Assembly: GCA_003645185.1 (NCBI GenBank)
Contig: QNEL01000002.1
Coordinates: forward strand, 1 to 63,845
DNA from: Candidatus Parabeggiatoa sp. nov. 3
GTDB lineage: Bacteria > Pseudomonadota > Gammaproteobacteria > Beggiatoales > Beggiatoaceae
Direction of reading: 5' to 3'
DNA: 63,845 nt
In this document: positions 1-8,170 of the stretch, one piece after another
Layout: each line of letters opens with the position of its first letter
How positions within the stretch are numbered: position 1 is the first letter of the stretch
The notes under the pieces: generated by a model
The model's input: the letters and a program-made list of their open reading frames with translations, nothing else
Databases searched by the model: none
What the model was told of the DNA's origin: nothing
Made by a program: the position numbers and the translations under genes

Positions 1-250
1 CATTCACCACGCGAGAAATTCCTTTTTCTGTAGAGACGCGATGCCTCGCGTCTCTAACTCATTTCCATTCACCACGCGAGAAATTCCTTTTTCTGTAGAG
101 ACGCGATGCCTCGCGTCTCTAACCCATTTCCATTCACCAAAAATCCATTCACCACGCGAGAAGTCGAGATGCGAGAAATAGAGACGCGAGAAATAGAGAC
201 GCGAGAAATAGAGACGCGAGAAATAGAGACGCGAGGCATCGCGTCTCTAC
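1..250. repeat. Direct and palindromic repeats (GAGACGCGA family)
   Basis: Two near-identical 65-bp direct repeats start at 1 and 66 and a partial third at 131. Each of the first two holds a perfect 10-bp hairpin (AGAGACGCGA/TCGCGTCTCT). From about 171 a 15-bp unit (AGAGACGCGAGAAAT) runs in tandem and closes in another palindrome near 226-248. No gene is visible in this stretch. Confidence 0.85.
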
Positions 251-289
251 AAAATACTTATAATTAATAAGGATATATAAAATCGATCT

Positions 290-306
290 GGGGGGCTTTG
301 CCCCCC
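290..306. other. G/C-run hairpin
   Basis: A run of six G plus C pairs with the following C run around a TTT loop. It lies beyond the 3' end of the FGE-like gene and may act as a transcription barrier or be repeat debris. Confidence 0.4.
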
Positions 307-327
307 CCCAAAAAACCAAAAACAAAA

Positions 328-363
328 AAAATAAAAGGGGAAAAGCCTAAAGATCAAAGGCTT
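328..363 (-). terminator. Probable rho-independent terminator of the FGE-like gene
   Basis: On the minus strand AAGCCT and AGGCTT form a stem right at the stop codon (343-348 with 358-363), followed by TTCCCCTTTTA and a T-rich tract. The stem is short, so termination is inferred. Confidence 0.45.
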
Positions 364-480
364 ACAATATCCTGGAGAGCCGCGCACCGCAGTTCCTGTT
401 ACGGATAGTCCGCTGATTCCTGCTGCGGTTCGTCGAGCGCATCCTCAAGGCATCGCTGCTCCACGAGCCGCCGCGCAAAA
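362..480 (-). other. Candidate DGR variable region (3' end of FGE-like gene)
   Basis: The last ~35 codons fit the usual DGR target layout W-N-N-N-A...R-S-A-N-R-N-R-N...R-N-N-N-x-G-x-R-L. Positions normally templated by AAC/AAT here read AGC, AGC, AAC, AGC, AAT, ACT, ATC, AAC, AAC and TGC, all reachable by changing only the adenines of AAY. A G+C-rich stretch just before the stop could serve as an initiation-of-mutagenic-homing site. No reverse transcriptase or template repeat is in this window. Confidence 0.5.
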
Positions 481-1918
481 CGAAAAGGCTATCGTTATCG
501 GAATGTGCTTGCTCTAAGCATTGCGTTTCCTTACCCTGATAGGGACTTTCGTATTCAGAACACGTCCATTCCCAAAGGTTTCCTACTGTGTCATATAAAC
601 CGAAAGAATTGGGGGCAAAGGAACCCACTGGTGAGGTGTATATCCATTGATCTTGGCCTGTTGCTACACCAGAACAACAGTTTTCTGCACCGTAATTCGC
701 ATAGTCATGAGAGGCTTCATTTCCCCACCAGTACTTTGTTTCTGTTCCAGCGCGTGCGGCATATTCCCATTCCCCTTCCGTGGGTAAACGATATTGCTGT
801 CCGGTTTGTTGCGTTAACCATGCGGCGTAAGCTGTGGCATCATTCCAAGAAATACAGGTGACTGGCTGATTATCGGTTTGAGAAAAATAGGGGTTGCGCC
901 AGTTGGCCTCTTTCACTTTTTCCCAACTTCTATCATTATCCAGATTGACATAACAACCGTCTCCCTTTTCCGCATCGGTTTTATACCCAGTCGCTTGGAC
1001 AAACAGACGAAATTCTCCGACTGTCAGTTCATATTGCCCCATGGCAAAACGCGCGACAGAGACTTCATGTACGGGTTGTTCATTAGAATACCCCCCGCCT
1101 TGGATATCGCCCATTCTAAAAGTACCGGCAGGAATCACTACCATTTTTGGGCCTAAACTGCCATCTGCTAAGCTATCTTGAAAGACTTTTCCTGCGGGCA
1201 ATTGTGGCATGGCAACAATGGTTGTCGATGGGGTGCTTTCTAATCCTGTTGTGCTGACGGCGGTTACCCAGTAAGTATAGGTTACGTCGTTTTGGAGGCT
1301 GCTATGCACGTAAGATGTGCCGGAAAGGGAGAGATTGCGTTGGCTGCCATCGGGTTCTTGCCAGTAAAGGGTGTAAGAGGCGGCACCAGTGATGGGTTGC
1401 CAAGTGAGCGTGATTTGCTGTTCGCCGGCTGTTGCTGAGAGCGAGTTAGGAGCAGGTAGCGGTGTTTCTCTCAAGGATTTATTGCTTAAAGTCGTGGCGA
1501 CGGTTGCGATATTCGAGCGGTATGTTGGGATACCCGCCGTTAGGGGATTTTTACCAGCTTCGACATAAAGGGCATAGAAGACATAATCGCCGCCTAAACC
1601 GGATATGACTTCAGAGTCAAAGATACGATGCGTTTTTTTTGCGGTGTCTAAAGAGCTTCTGAAGGCTTGCGGTTTGGGATCAAAGGGGGCAAATCCGAAA
1701 GGGGTTTTAAATAACCAGTCTCCGCTGGGTAGTTCGACGGCTACCCATAAATCGACTCGATCAAAACGGGATGGCTGTTGTAGGTTTTCTTGTAAATCAA
1801 TGATGATGTATTCACCTACATAGTATAGAGGTTTTAAGCTGGTGAAGCTTAATTCTGCGTTGGCGTTGGCGTTTTGCGCGAGGGTGAGTAGTAATAATGA
1901 TAAGATGAGTTTTTGCAT
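362..1918 (-). CDS. Secreted fibronectin-III / FGE-sulfatase-like (C-type lectin fold) protein
   Basis: A 518-aa protein using the ATG at 1916-1918, which begins a clear signal peptide (MQKLILSLLLLTLAQNANA); a codon nine residues further upstream would bury it. Residues about 150-240 resemble a fibronectin type III domain (LTWQPITGAASYTLYW). Residues about 255-518 are an FGE-sulfatase/SUMF1-type domain: VVIPAGTFRMGD, QPVTCISWNDATAYAAWL, YRLPTEGEWEYAARAG, VGNLWEWT, LRGGSWSS. The C-terminal cysteine pair used by true formylglycine-generating enzymes is not apparent, so binding or display is more likely than catalysis. The last ~35 residues (NRSRN...IRNRNCGARL) have the pattern of DGR-diversified lectin-fold proteins. 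Monocistronic, with a terminator-like stem at the stop. Domain calls are firm; ligand and DGR status are inferred. Confidence 0.85.
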   Translation of the reverse strand: MQKLILSLLLLTLAQNANANAELSFTSLKPLYYVGEYIIIDLQENLQQPSRFDRVDLWVAVELPSGDWLFKTPFGFAPFDPKPQAFRSSLDTAKKTHRIFDSEVISGLGGDYVFYALYVEAGKNPLTAGIPTYRSNIATVATTLSNKSLRETPLPAPNSLSATAGEQQITLTWQPITGAASYTLYWQEPDGSQRNLSLSGTSYVHSSLQNDVTYTYWVTAVSTTGLESTPSTTIVAMPQLPAGKVFQDSLADGSLGPKMVVIPAGTFRMGDIQGGGYSNEQPVHEVSVARFAMGQYELTVGEFRLFVQATGYKTDAEKGDGCYVNLDNDRSWEKVKEANWRNPYFSQTDNQPVTCISWNDATAYAAWLTQQTGQQYRLPTEGEWEYAARAGTETKYWWGNEASHDYANYGAENCCSGVATGQDQWIYTSPVGSFAPNSFGLYDTVGNLWEWTCSEYESPYQGKETQCLEQAHSDNDSLFVLRGGSWSSDALRMRSTNRSRNQRTIRNRNCGARLSRIL

Positions 1919-2141
1919 GGTGTTTCGTCCTTTTTTGAGATACATTTATATATGTATAGTCTATTTGATATTTAATTGGTGGGCAACAAAAACACGTTAC
2001 CCACCCTACATTTAATTCGGCGTTGGCGTTTTGTGCGAGGGTGAGTAGTAATAATGATAAGATGAATTTTTGCATGGTGTTTCGTCCTTTTTTTGAAATA
2101 CATTTATGTATATATAGTCTATTTGATATTTAATTGGGGCC
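1850..2141. repeat. Tandem duplication of the 5' end and upstream region of the FGE-like gene
   Basis: About 125 bp covering the signal-peptide codons, start and upstream sequence (1850-1976) are repeated at 2013-2137. The second copy keeps a start codon and MQKFILSLLLLTLAQNANA but then runs into a GGTGGGCAAC palindrome. It is an orphan signal-peptide stub, not a functional gene. Confidence 0.8.
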
Positions 2142-2495
2142 GGCAACAATCTTTACCTGCCCCCTACATTTAATTGGTATTTAATTGGTGGGCAACAAAA
2201 ACACGTTACCCACCCTACATTTAATATGGTGGGCAACAAAAACAGGTTACAAAAGCCCTACATTTAATATGGTTGGCAACATTTAATTGGTATTTTAATT
2301 GGGGCCGGCAACAAAAACAGGTTACCAAAGCTCTACATTTAATATGGTTGGCAACATTTAATTGGTATTTTAATTGGGGCCGGCAACAAAAACAGGTTAC
2401 AAACCCCCTATATTTAATATGGTTGGCAACATTTAATTGGTATTTTAATTGGGGCCGGCAACAAAAACAGGTTACCCACCCTACATTCATATTTA
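2142..2495. repeat. GGTGGGCAAC palindromes and 75-bp tandem repeat (3 copies)
   Basis: Units start at 2271, 2346 and 2421, a 75-bp period. Each carries TTGGCAACATTTAATTGG and a degenerate copy of the palindrome GGTGGGCAAC...GTTACCCACC found throughout the window. Because 75 is a multiple of three the array stays open in several frames, but the repeated peptides are artefacts. The array ends beside the lnt stop. Confidence 0.85.
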
Positions 2496-2499
2496 TAGT

Positions 2500-4056
2500 C
2501 TATTTGAGTTTGTTTTTCAACACAGAGATCACAGAGGGACAAAGAGTGTCACAGAGAGTGGGGCATAAAGCGCCTATTAGAAATATTATTAATAGTAGGG
2601 TGATGATGAGGCTGTTGCCGAAACGGATGTAGGGGGTGCTGCCTTGATAGGGTTGGGCTTTGCCGCGTAGGGTGGTGATTTTAAATTGGGGGGCTTGGGT
2701 GACGATTTTGCCGGTTGTATTTATGATGGCCGATATGCCGGTGTTGGTGGTGCGGAGTAAGTAACGTCCGGTTTCTAAGGCGCGCATACGGGCGATTTCT
2801 AAATGTTGATGGGGGGCGATTGAGTCGCCAAACCAGGCATCATTGCTGACATTCACTAATAGGGTGGCGCTTGGGAGGCTGTTGCGTATTAATTCGCCAT
2901 AAGCTGCTTCGTAACAAATGGAGACACCTATTTTTTCATTGGCACTGGTGAGATTGGGTTGTATGGCTTCGCCAGCGGAAAAGGCGGATAAGGGTACATT
3001 TAAGAATTTTAAGAGTTCGCCAAAGGTGCTTTGAAAGGGGATGTATTCTCCGAAAGGGACTAAATGGGATTTGTAGTAAAATCCGGGCTGGCTGCCAATG
3101 CTGGCGACACTATTAAAATAATGGCCGTCTGGCTGCATGACGGGTAGGCCGATTAAAAAATCGGTGTGATATTGGGTATGCTCTGTGGCTATTTCTTCTA
3201 AAAATCCGGGAAAGTGGATGGGTACGTCGTTGTAAAACATGGCGATGGCCGTTTCTGGCCAGATAATGATATCGGCATCTCGGTGGGTTTTGCTGAGTTC
3301 TAAGTAACGTTGCATACTGGGGAGTTGGAATCCTGATAACCATTTAAATTCTTGCGGAATGTTGCCTTGTATTAAGGCGACTTGTTTGGCTTTGCCGACG
3401 GGTTGCGTCCAAGAGAGGCCTGAGAGTAGCCAACCGCTTCCCCATACGAGCAGTAATAGGGGTAAGATACGCCATGCTAAGTGTTTGATATGTTTGATAT
3501 TGATGGCATAAACGAGTAGGGCGGCTGTGAAGACGGTTAGCCAACTGATGCCGTATACGCCTAATAGGGGTGCAAATCCATTTAGGGGTGAGTCAATTTG
3601 ACTGTAACCTAAGCTTAACCAAGGGAAGCCAGTTAAAAACCAACCTCGTAACCATTCCATGAGTGTCCATGCGGCGGGTAGGATGAGTAATAATTTGATG
3701 GGGGTGTTTTTTAAAAAAAAGCGGGTTAATAATTGGCCTAAGAATGCAGGATAGAGTGCCATGAATAAGACAAAAGCTGCTGTTAAGGCGATTGTGCCGA
3801 TTAGGGGTAGGCCGCCAAATTGGTGAAAACTGATATGTACCCATGATACGCCGGCACCGAATAGGCCGATGCCATAGAGTAGGCCTCGCGAAAAGGCGCG
3901 ACGTGGTGAGATATTTTGCCAAAGCCAAAATAATAGGGCCGGTGATAAGACGGCAATGGGAAATAATGCATAAGGGGCAAAGGCGAGTGGGAGGCTTAAG
4001 CCGGCAATGAGGGCTAAGGTGTCACCTAAATAACCTGATAATTTTAATGGTTTCAC
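2500..4056 (-). CDS. lnt: Apolipoprotein N-acyltransferase
   Basis: A 518-aa inner-membrane enzyme that adds the third acyl chain to the N-terminal cysteine of lipoproteins, the last step of lipoprotein maturation. The N-terminal ~210 residues form several membrane helices. The nitrilase-like periplasmic domain shows the Glu-Lys-Cys triad in context: IIWPETAIAMF (about residue 265), SHLVPFGEYIPF (about 330) and GVSICYEAAYGE (about 385). A final helix follows. The last ~15 residues (CDTLCPSVISVLKNKLK) are encoded by ACAGAG-type repeat DNA and may be a recent replacement of the native C-terminus. Last gene of the ybeZ-ybeY-corC-lnt operon, 83 bp after corC. Confidence 0.96.
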   Translation of the reverse strand: MKPLKLSGYLGDTLALIAGLSLPLAFAPYALFPIAVLSPALLFWLWQNISPRRAFSRGLLYGIGLFGAGVSWVHISFHQFGGLPLIGTIALTAAFVLFMALYPAFLGQLLTRFFLKNTPIKLLLILPAAWTLMEWLRGWFLTGFPWLSLGYSQIDSPLNGFAPLLGVYGISWLTVFTAALLVYAINIKHIKHLAWRILPLLLLVWGSGWLLSGLSWTQPVGKAKQVALIQGNIPQEFKWLSGFQLPSMQRYLELSKTHRDADIIIWPETAIAMFYNDVPIHFPGFLEEIATEHTQYHTDFLIGLPVMQPDGHYFNSVASIGSQPGFYYKSHLVPFGEYIPFQSTFGELLKFLNVPLSAFSAGEAIQPNLTSANEKIGVSICYEAAYGELIRNSLPSATLLVNVSNDAWFGDSIAPHQHLEIARMRALETGRYLLRTTNTGISAIINTTGKIVTQAPQFKITTLRGKAQPYQGSTPYIRFGNSLIITLLLIIFLIGALCPTLCDTLCPSVISVLKNKLK

Positions 4057-4139
4057 AGAGTATTGTTCCTTTAAATGAATAAGAAGGTTATTTGAAAATT
4101 CCTGATTTTTACTTTGAACATATCACACACAAAATCCGT

Positions 4140-5042
4140 TTATTCCGTTAATCCGCTGTACTCTGATTGTTTTGAAGCATCCGTCTTGCTAGGGGCTGTC
4201 GAAAGCGGTTTAACGCGCAATAATTGGATGCGACGTCGATTTGCGCGTACGACTTGAAAAGAAAAGCCATTGAGTTCTATGCTTTCACCACGTTTAGGTA
4301 GGTGTCCAAAGGCTTGTAGGAGTAGGCCGCTGATGGTATCAAATTCGTCTTTGTTGAGATTGGCTTTAAAATATTCGTTAAAGTCTTCTATGGGTGTTAA
4401 GGCGAGGATGCTGTAAAAACCGTGATGATTCGGTTTAATATAAACGGGATCGTCGATATCATGTTCATCATCAATTTCGCCCACAATTTGTTCGATCACA
4501 TCTTCAATGGTGACTAAACCGGCGACTCCGCTATATTCATCAACAACTATGGCGATATGGTTGCGGCTGGTACGAAATTCGCGCAATAACACATTGAGAC
4601 GTTTGCTTTCTGGAATAAAAACAGTGGGGCGCATGACATCACGCATATTAAATAGATTCCCGCCACCTTTGGCATAATATTCGAGTAAATCTTTGGCCAA
4701 AAAGATGCCTTGTACGTCATCACGATTTTCGCCTATGACGGGAAACCGCGAATGGCCGGATTCAACAATGGTTTTGACTAATTGATCCGGCGGATCATGT
4801 AACTCTAAAACAATCATGTGTGATCTTGGGATCATGATATCGCGGACATGTTGTTCTGAGACTTTTAAGGCACCATCAATCATGCCTAAAGTTTCAGTAC
4901 TGAGCAATTCGCGTTGTTGGGCATCCTGTAAGAGGGTAATCAGTTGAGTTTTATTCTGTGGTTTCTTAGATAAAGCGCGTTTCACACGCTCAAGCCAAGA
5001 GGGTATCGAATCAGATTCGGAAATAGCAGTAGAAGAATTCAT
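4140..5042 (-). CDS. corC: CorC/HlyC-type CBS-domain protein
   Basis: A 300-aa soluble protein of the YbeX/CorC family. Two CBS domains occupy about residues 65-190 (VRDIMIPRSHMIVLEL; IAIVVDEYSGVAGLVTIEDV) and are followed by the acidic stretch EQIVGEIDDEHDIDD and a C-terminal CorC_HlyC domain ending in RRRIQLLRVKPL. The family is linked to Mg2+/Co2+ homeostasis and, in the ybeZYX context, to ribosome and RNA maturation. It lies between ybeY (391-bp spacer) and lnt (83 bp). The spacer to ybeY carries two repeat elements and is longer than usual for this operon. Confidence 0.95.
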   Translation of the reverse strand: MNSSTAISESDSIPSWLERVKRALSKKPQNKTQLITLLQDAQQRELLSTETLGMIDGALKVSEQHVRDIMIPRSHMIVLELHDPPDQLVKTIVESGHSRFPVIGENRDDVQGIFLAKDLLEYYAKGGGNLFNMRDVMRPTVFIPESKRLNVLLREFRTSRNHIAIVVDEYSGVAGLVTIEDVIEQIVGEIDDEHDIDDPVYIKPNHHGFYSILALTPIEDFNEYFKANLNKDEFDTISGLLLQAFGHLPKRGESIELNGFSFQVVRANRRRIQLLRVKPLSTAPSKTDASKQSEYSGLTE

Positions 5043-5431
5043 AATGGTTCTATAGTAGGCGTTTAGGCGTTCAGGAGTTATAGGCGTTCAAGAGATAATC
5101 TTTTTTAAAGGCGTTCAGGAGATAAGTTTTCCCTATAGATTTTCAGGTCAATAATTTCACTAGGGCTTTCGCGGTGGTATGCCCCTACAAAACCACGTTT
5201 TGTAGGGGCGAACCTGCGTGTTCGCCCGATTTGATTTGTGAAATTATTTTTCTGAATCTCTATAGGTTGCACCTCAATGCCATTAAGATAAGGGCAGACA
5301 CGTAGGTATGCCCCTACAAAACATAGCGAAATGAAGGGGCTGTAGGGGCGAACCTGCGTGTTCGCCCTTAATGTTAGCTGGGTACCTCCAAAAACATGAA
5401 TAATATCAATGTGTTAAAAAGTGATAATTGT
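5043..5431. repeat. Intra-operon spacer with two REP-like elements
   Basis: Two diverged copies (about 5178-5233 and 5308-5368) of an inverted repeat built from GTATGCCCCTACAAAA and TGTAGGGGCGAACCTGCGTG. Related GGGGCGAAC/GGGGCAACC palindromes recur at 46.5, 58.8, 59.8 and 61.0 kb. No gene is seen. Short GGCGTTCAGGAG repeats lie at 5058-5125. Confidence 0.8.
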
Positions 5432-5953
5432 TCATTGAATAAGGTAAGGGTTGGGATAACCTAAGTCGTGTAATAGGCTGATTTCTAATTTTTCCATGAT
5501 TTGCGCCTGGGCTTCATCAATATGGTCGTAGCCTAACAGGTGCAAAGTACCGTGTATTACGAGATGTGCCCAATGGGCGACTAGGGATTTATGTTGTTCA
5601 GTAGCTTCAAGGGCAACTAGGGGGGCACAAATCACAATGTCCCCTATTAAAGGTAGCTCAACACCTGGCGGAGAGTCAAAGGGGAAAGACAACACATTGG
5701 TGGGTTTGGCGCATTGTCGCCAAGTTTCATTTAATTGCTTCGATTCGGCTTCATCGACAATGCGTATAGTGAGTTCGAGTGATGAGGGGGGAGCATTTTG
5801 AGGGGCCAAGGTATTCGCATTTTCTTGGTTATCCCCTTTCCCGTTATGATGGGATGTTTGCGCTTGTAAAACGATATTAACCCAATGAGTGAACTGCTCT
5901 TGATCAGGTAAATCTGGTTCATCACTGGCGTATTGTATGTCTACGTTTATCAT
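5432..5953 (-). CDS. ybeY: Endoribonuclease YbeY (16S rRNA 3' processing)
   Basis: A 173-aa metal-dependent single-strand RNase for 16S rRNA maturation and ribosome quality control. The UPF0054 signature HGTLHLLGYDH (about residue 135) gives the three Zn-binding histidines. TNVLSFPFDSP and LIGDIVICAPLV are also typical. An insertion after residue 30 (TSHHNGKGDNQENANTLAP) makes it slightly longer than E. coli YbeY. The start overlaps the ybeZ stop by 4 bp (ATGA), indicating translational coupling. Confidence 0.96.
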   Translation of the reverse strand: MINVDIQYASDEPDLPDQEQFTHWVNIVLQAQTSHHNGKGDNQENANTLAPQNAPPSSLELTIRIVDEAESKQLNETWRQCAKPTNVLSFPFDSPPGVELPLIGDIVICAPLVALEATEQHKSLVAHWAHLVIHGTLHLLGYDHIDEAQAQIMEKLEISLLHDLGYPNPYLIQ

Positions 5954-6960
5954 GAGATTTTATCTTCCCGTTTTGGCGGATCAGAAGCAATTGTTTTGCG
6001 TTCTGCACGTTCATAAGCGTTGATGATACGGGCAACAATGGGATGTCGCACGACATCTTTAGTACCAAAAAAGCTAAAACTCACGCCGTCCACATTTTGA
6101 AGTATTTCAATGACATGGCGCAAACCAGAGCGCGTTTCACGCGGTAAGTCGATTTGAGTGATATCACCCGTGACGACTGCAGTCGAATTAAATCCAATGC
6201 GCGTTAAAAACATTTTCATTTGATCAAGGGTGGTGTTTTGCGCTTCGTCAAGAATGATAAAGGCATCATTTAAAGTACGTCCACGCATGTAGGCCAGTGG
6301 TGCGATTTCGATGACATGGCGTTCTATCAATTTGCCGACTCGTTCAAAGCCTAACATTTCATATAAGGCATCATATAAGGGACGCAAATAAGGATCAACC
6401 TTTTGTGCCAAATCGCCAGGCAAAAATCCGAGACGTTCACCAGCTTCTACAGCGGGGCGCACTAAAATTAAACGGCGTATTTGATCGGATTCCAAGGCCT
6501 CGACAGCACAAGCTACCCCTAAATAGGTTTTTCCGGTACCGGCCGGGCCGATACCAAAATTAATGTCATGTCGCCTAATATTATTCAAATACTGGCGTTG
6601 ATTATGGCCTCGCGCCTTAACTTTACTGCGACGAGTCCGCACAACGATTTCGCTTTCTTCAATACTGTCATCGGCCGAAGATGTTTCTAAGAGTTCCTCG
6701 ACATTAGCCGTTTGAGAAAACAAATGAACACTGGCAGGATTTAAGGTTTCATCACGGGTAGCAGTGTAAAGTGAATTAAGAAGTTCCGTGACACTCTGCA
6801 CGGCGGGGGCGAGTCCAATGACTCGAAATTGATGCCCCCTGTTCTGAATTTCCACACTGAAACGTTGCTCTAATTGACGCAAATGTTCATTATATTGTCC
6901 ACACAGATTGGATAAACGTTGGTTATCCAGTGGTTCTAAAGTAAAGTCATTGGTTATCAT
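5950..6960 (-). CDS. ybeZ: PhoH-family ATPase YbeZ
   Basis: A 336-aa cytoplasmic PhoH-like ATPase. Walker A is FGIGPAGTGKTYLG (about residue 140) and Walker B AFIILDEAQN (about 220); RLILVRPAVEAGERLGFLPG between them is the PhoH signature. An N-terminal KH-like segment precedes the ATPase. It works with YbeY in rRNA metabolism. First gene of the minus-strand operon. In many gammaproteobacteria miaB lies directly upstream; here the upstream side is IS debris and miaB is at 48.5 kb. Confidence 0.95.
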   Translation of the reverse strand: MITNDFTLEPLDNQRLSNLCGQYNEHLRQLEQRFSVEIQNRGHQFRVIGLAPAVQSVTELLNSLYTATRDETLNPASVHLFSQTANVEELLETSSADDSIEESEIVVRTRRSKVKARGHNQRQYLNNIRRHDINFGIGPAGTGKTYLGVACAVEALESDQIRRLILVRPAVEAGERLGFLPGDLAQKVDPYLRPLYDALYEMLGFERVGKLIERHVIEIAPLAYMRGRTLNDAFIILDEAQNTTLDQMKMFLTRIGFNSTAVVTGDITQIDLPRETRSGLRHVIEILQNVDGVSFSFFGTKDVVRHPIVARIINAYERAERKTIASDPPKREDKIS

Positions 6961-7152
6961 TTATTTTGTGGGTTATTGCTTGGGGTTCGTTCATTTTTTT
7001 ACCCGTTATAAGAAATGGATTTCCACAAGTTGTGTGTAAATTGTCTGTGGGAAACCGAGCAATTCCAAAATACGTTGTTGTCGTGAACTCAAGGGTGTCA
7101 AATGATATGATGTGTCATGGGCTTGTTTTATTCTAACCATGTCAATGTTCTT
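6961..7152. other. Upstream region of the ybeZ operon
   Basis: 192 bp between the ybeZ start and the left end of the IS1634-like remnant. A TTGACA is present on the minus strand near 7097-7102 but no -10 at good spacing was found, so no promoter is assigned. No gene. Confidence 0.4.
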
Positions 7153-7284
7153 AACTTATGGTTCGGTGATTCCAAAAGTGGTTTTTAGAATTTGATTGGA
7201 CATAACGATTATTAATTTAAAAAAGTCATTTTGTATGCTAAAATTTTCAATAGAATAATACAACACCAAGGCGAAACTTAACTA

Positions 7285-7709
7285 ATGAACACTAATCCAA
7301 CTTCTGCTATTGTACATATATGTATCTATGATATTCCTTTGTTGTTAATTCAAATGATGCTAATGGGTATTGCAGAGAAGTTAGATGCCAATTTTCCTAC
7401 CCATAATAATTGGGAAGGGATAAGTTTAGGATGGACTGCGAAAAGAAGGTTAACCCATATATTATACGCTTCCTATCGTTTAAATCAGGTTCAAAATGAA
7501 ATTACTAAACATAAAAAAACCATTTCAGCTCTCACTGGTTTAACTATTCGAGCATTGGACGTGAGTTCTGACCGTTTAGCAGCTATTTTACGTTATCTAA
7601 ATCAAGATGAATCTGGGCTGCGAATACGAACGAGACCAAGGAAAGCATTTAATACGGGTATATATATGACATTTCGACTGAGATAGTTCGGTTAGTGGCG
7701 TAAACGGCT
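7285..7709 (+). pseudogene. IS1634-family transposase, N-terminal (DUF4277-type) fragment
   Basis: Reads MGIAEKLDANFPTHNNWEGI, RLTHILYASYRLNQVQ and LTIRALDVSSDRLAAILRYL, the N-terminal domain of IS1634-type transposases. The open frame ends at 7686, but a neighbouring frame continues as ISTEIVRL up to the MITE at 7711; the 51-kb copy has STEIVRLDATTAS at the same place. The catalytic core is missing, so it is inactive. Confidence 0.8.
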
Positions 7710-7710
7710 A

Positions 7711-7870
7711 TACTTAGCATCGTCATAAGGTAGCTATTATTTGAAAGACACAGCCAACAGCTTTTCACAGTTTTTGCGCGCGACAAATTTTTTAAAGCAG
7801 CAGTTGTCTAAAAGCGAAAAGAATGGTGGTGGTGACTAACCAAATACGAAACTTATAACGGTAGACAGTA
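7711..7870. mobile_element. TA-flanked MITE, type 2 (copy 1)
   Basis: 160 bp starting TACTTAGCATCGTCATAA and ending TTATAACGGTAGACAGTA, with TA on both sides (7709-7710, 7871-7872). An inverted related copy lies at 33624-33770 (shared GGTTAGTCACC, AGACAACTG and GCTGTTGGCTGT in reverse complement). TA duplication suggests an IS630/Tc1-type transposase acting in trans. Confidence 0.7.
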
Positions 7871-7882
7871 TACAACAATATA

Positions 7883-8067
7883 TACTGCACATGGGCATAG
7901 CTTTTCACTTAAGAAGTTGCGCGCAACTTCTTAAGTGAGCCTTCGGTGCGCGAAGCTAAATGTGAAAAACTTTTTATATCGATTTGGTGGGCAGCAAAAA
8001 CACGCTACCCACCCTACAATTCCCTAAATTTATTAAAAAAAAGTTAAGTTTATCACCTCGTTGAGTA
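7883..8067. mobile_element. TA-flanked MITE, type 1 (copy 1)
   Basis: 185 bp starting TACTGCACATGGGCATAG and ending CACCTCGTTGAGTA, flanked by TA (7881-7882, 8068-8069). It holds a GGTGGGCAGC...CTACCCACC palindrome and, after GCATAG, a TTTCACTTAAGAAG hairpin absent from that place in the copy at 33775. Other copies: 33775-33968 and 38520-38754. Confidence 0.75.
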
Positions 8068-8073
8068 TATCTT

Positions 8074-8132
8074 AGAATTGCTTGGTTTTTCGCCAGTCAT
8101 TTATACACAACTTGTTTCGTTCTTTTCCTAAT
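8074..8132 (+). pseudogene. Possible C-terminal stub of the IS1634-type transposase
   Basis: Reads LELLGFSPVIYTQLVSFFS then a stop, just inside the right inverted repeat. Position and composition fit a transposase C-terminus, but the match is from memory only. Confidence 0.4.
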
Positions 8133-8170
8133 TCTCGAATTCTAGGTTTTGAACCACCGAACCATAAGTT

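Larger units (their letters stand above)
7153..8170 (+). mobile_element. IS1634-family deletion derivative
   Basis: The left end (AACTTATGGTTCGGTGATTCC, from 7153) and right end (inverted, 8150-8170) match for about 20 bp. The left end also matches, inverted, a second copy at about 52055-52098. About 1 kb remains of an element normally well over 1.5 kb. The transposase N-terminus survives, and a C-terminal stub may survive at 8074-8132; the middle is gone and two TA-flanked MITEs occupy the gap. No target duplication was recognised. Confidence 0.75.

Noticed and set aside
362..1918. True formylglycine-generating sulfatase activator
   Set aside because: The C-terminal catalytic cysteine pair is not apparent; the domain is better seen as a lectin-fold binding module.
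2221..2490. Minus-strand frame encoding repeated VTCFCCRPQLKYQLNVANH peptides
   Set aside because: Produced by the 75-bp tandem palindromic repeat staying open in frame; no start signal, no independent protein character.
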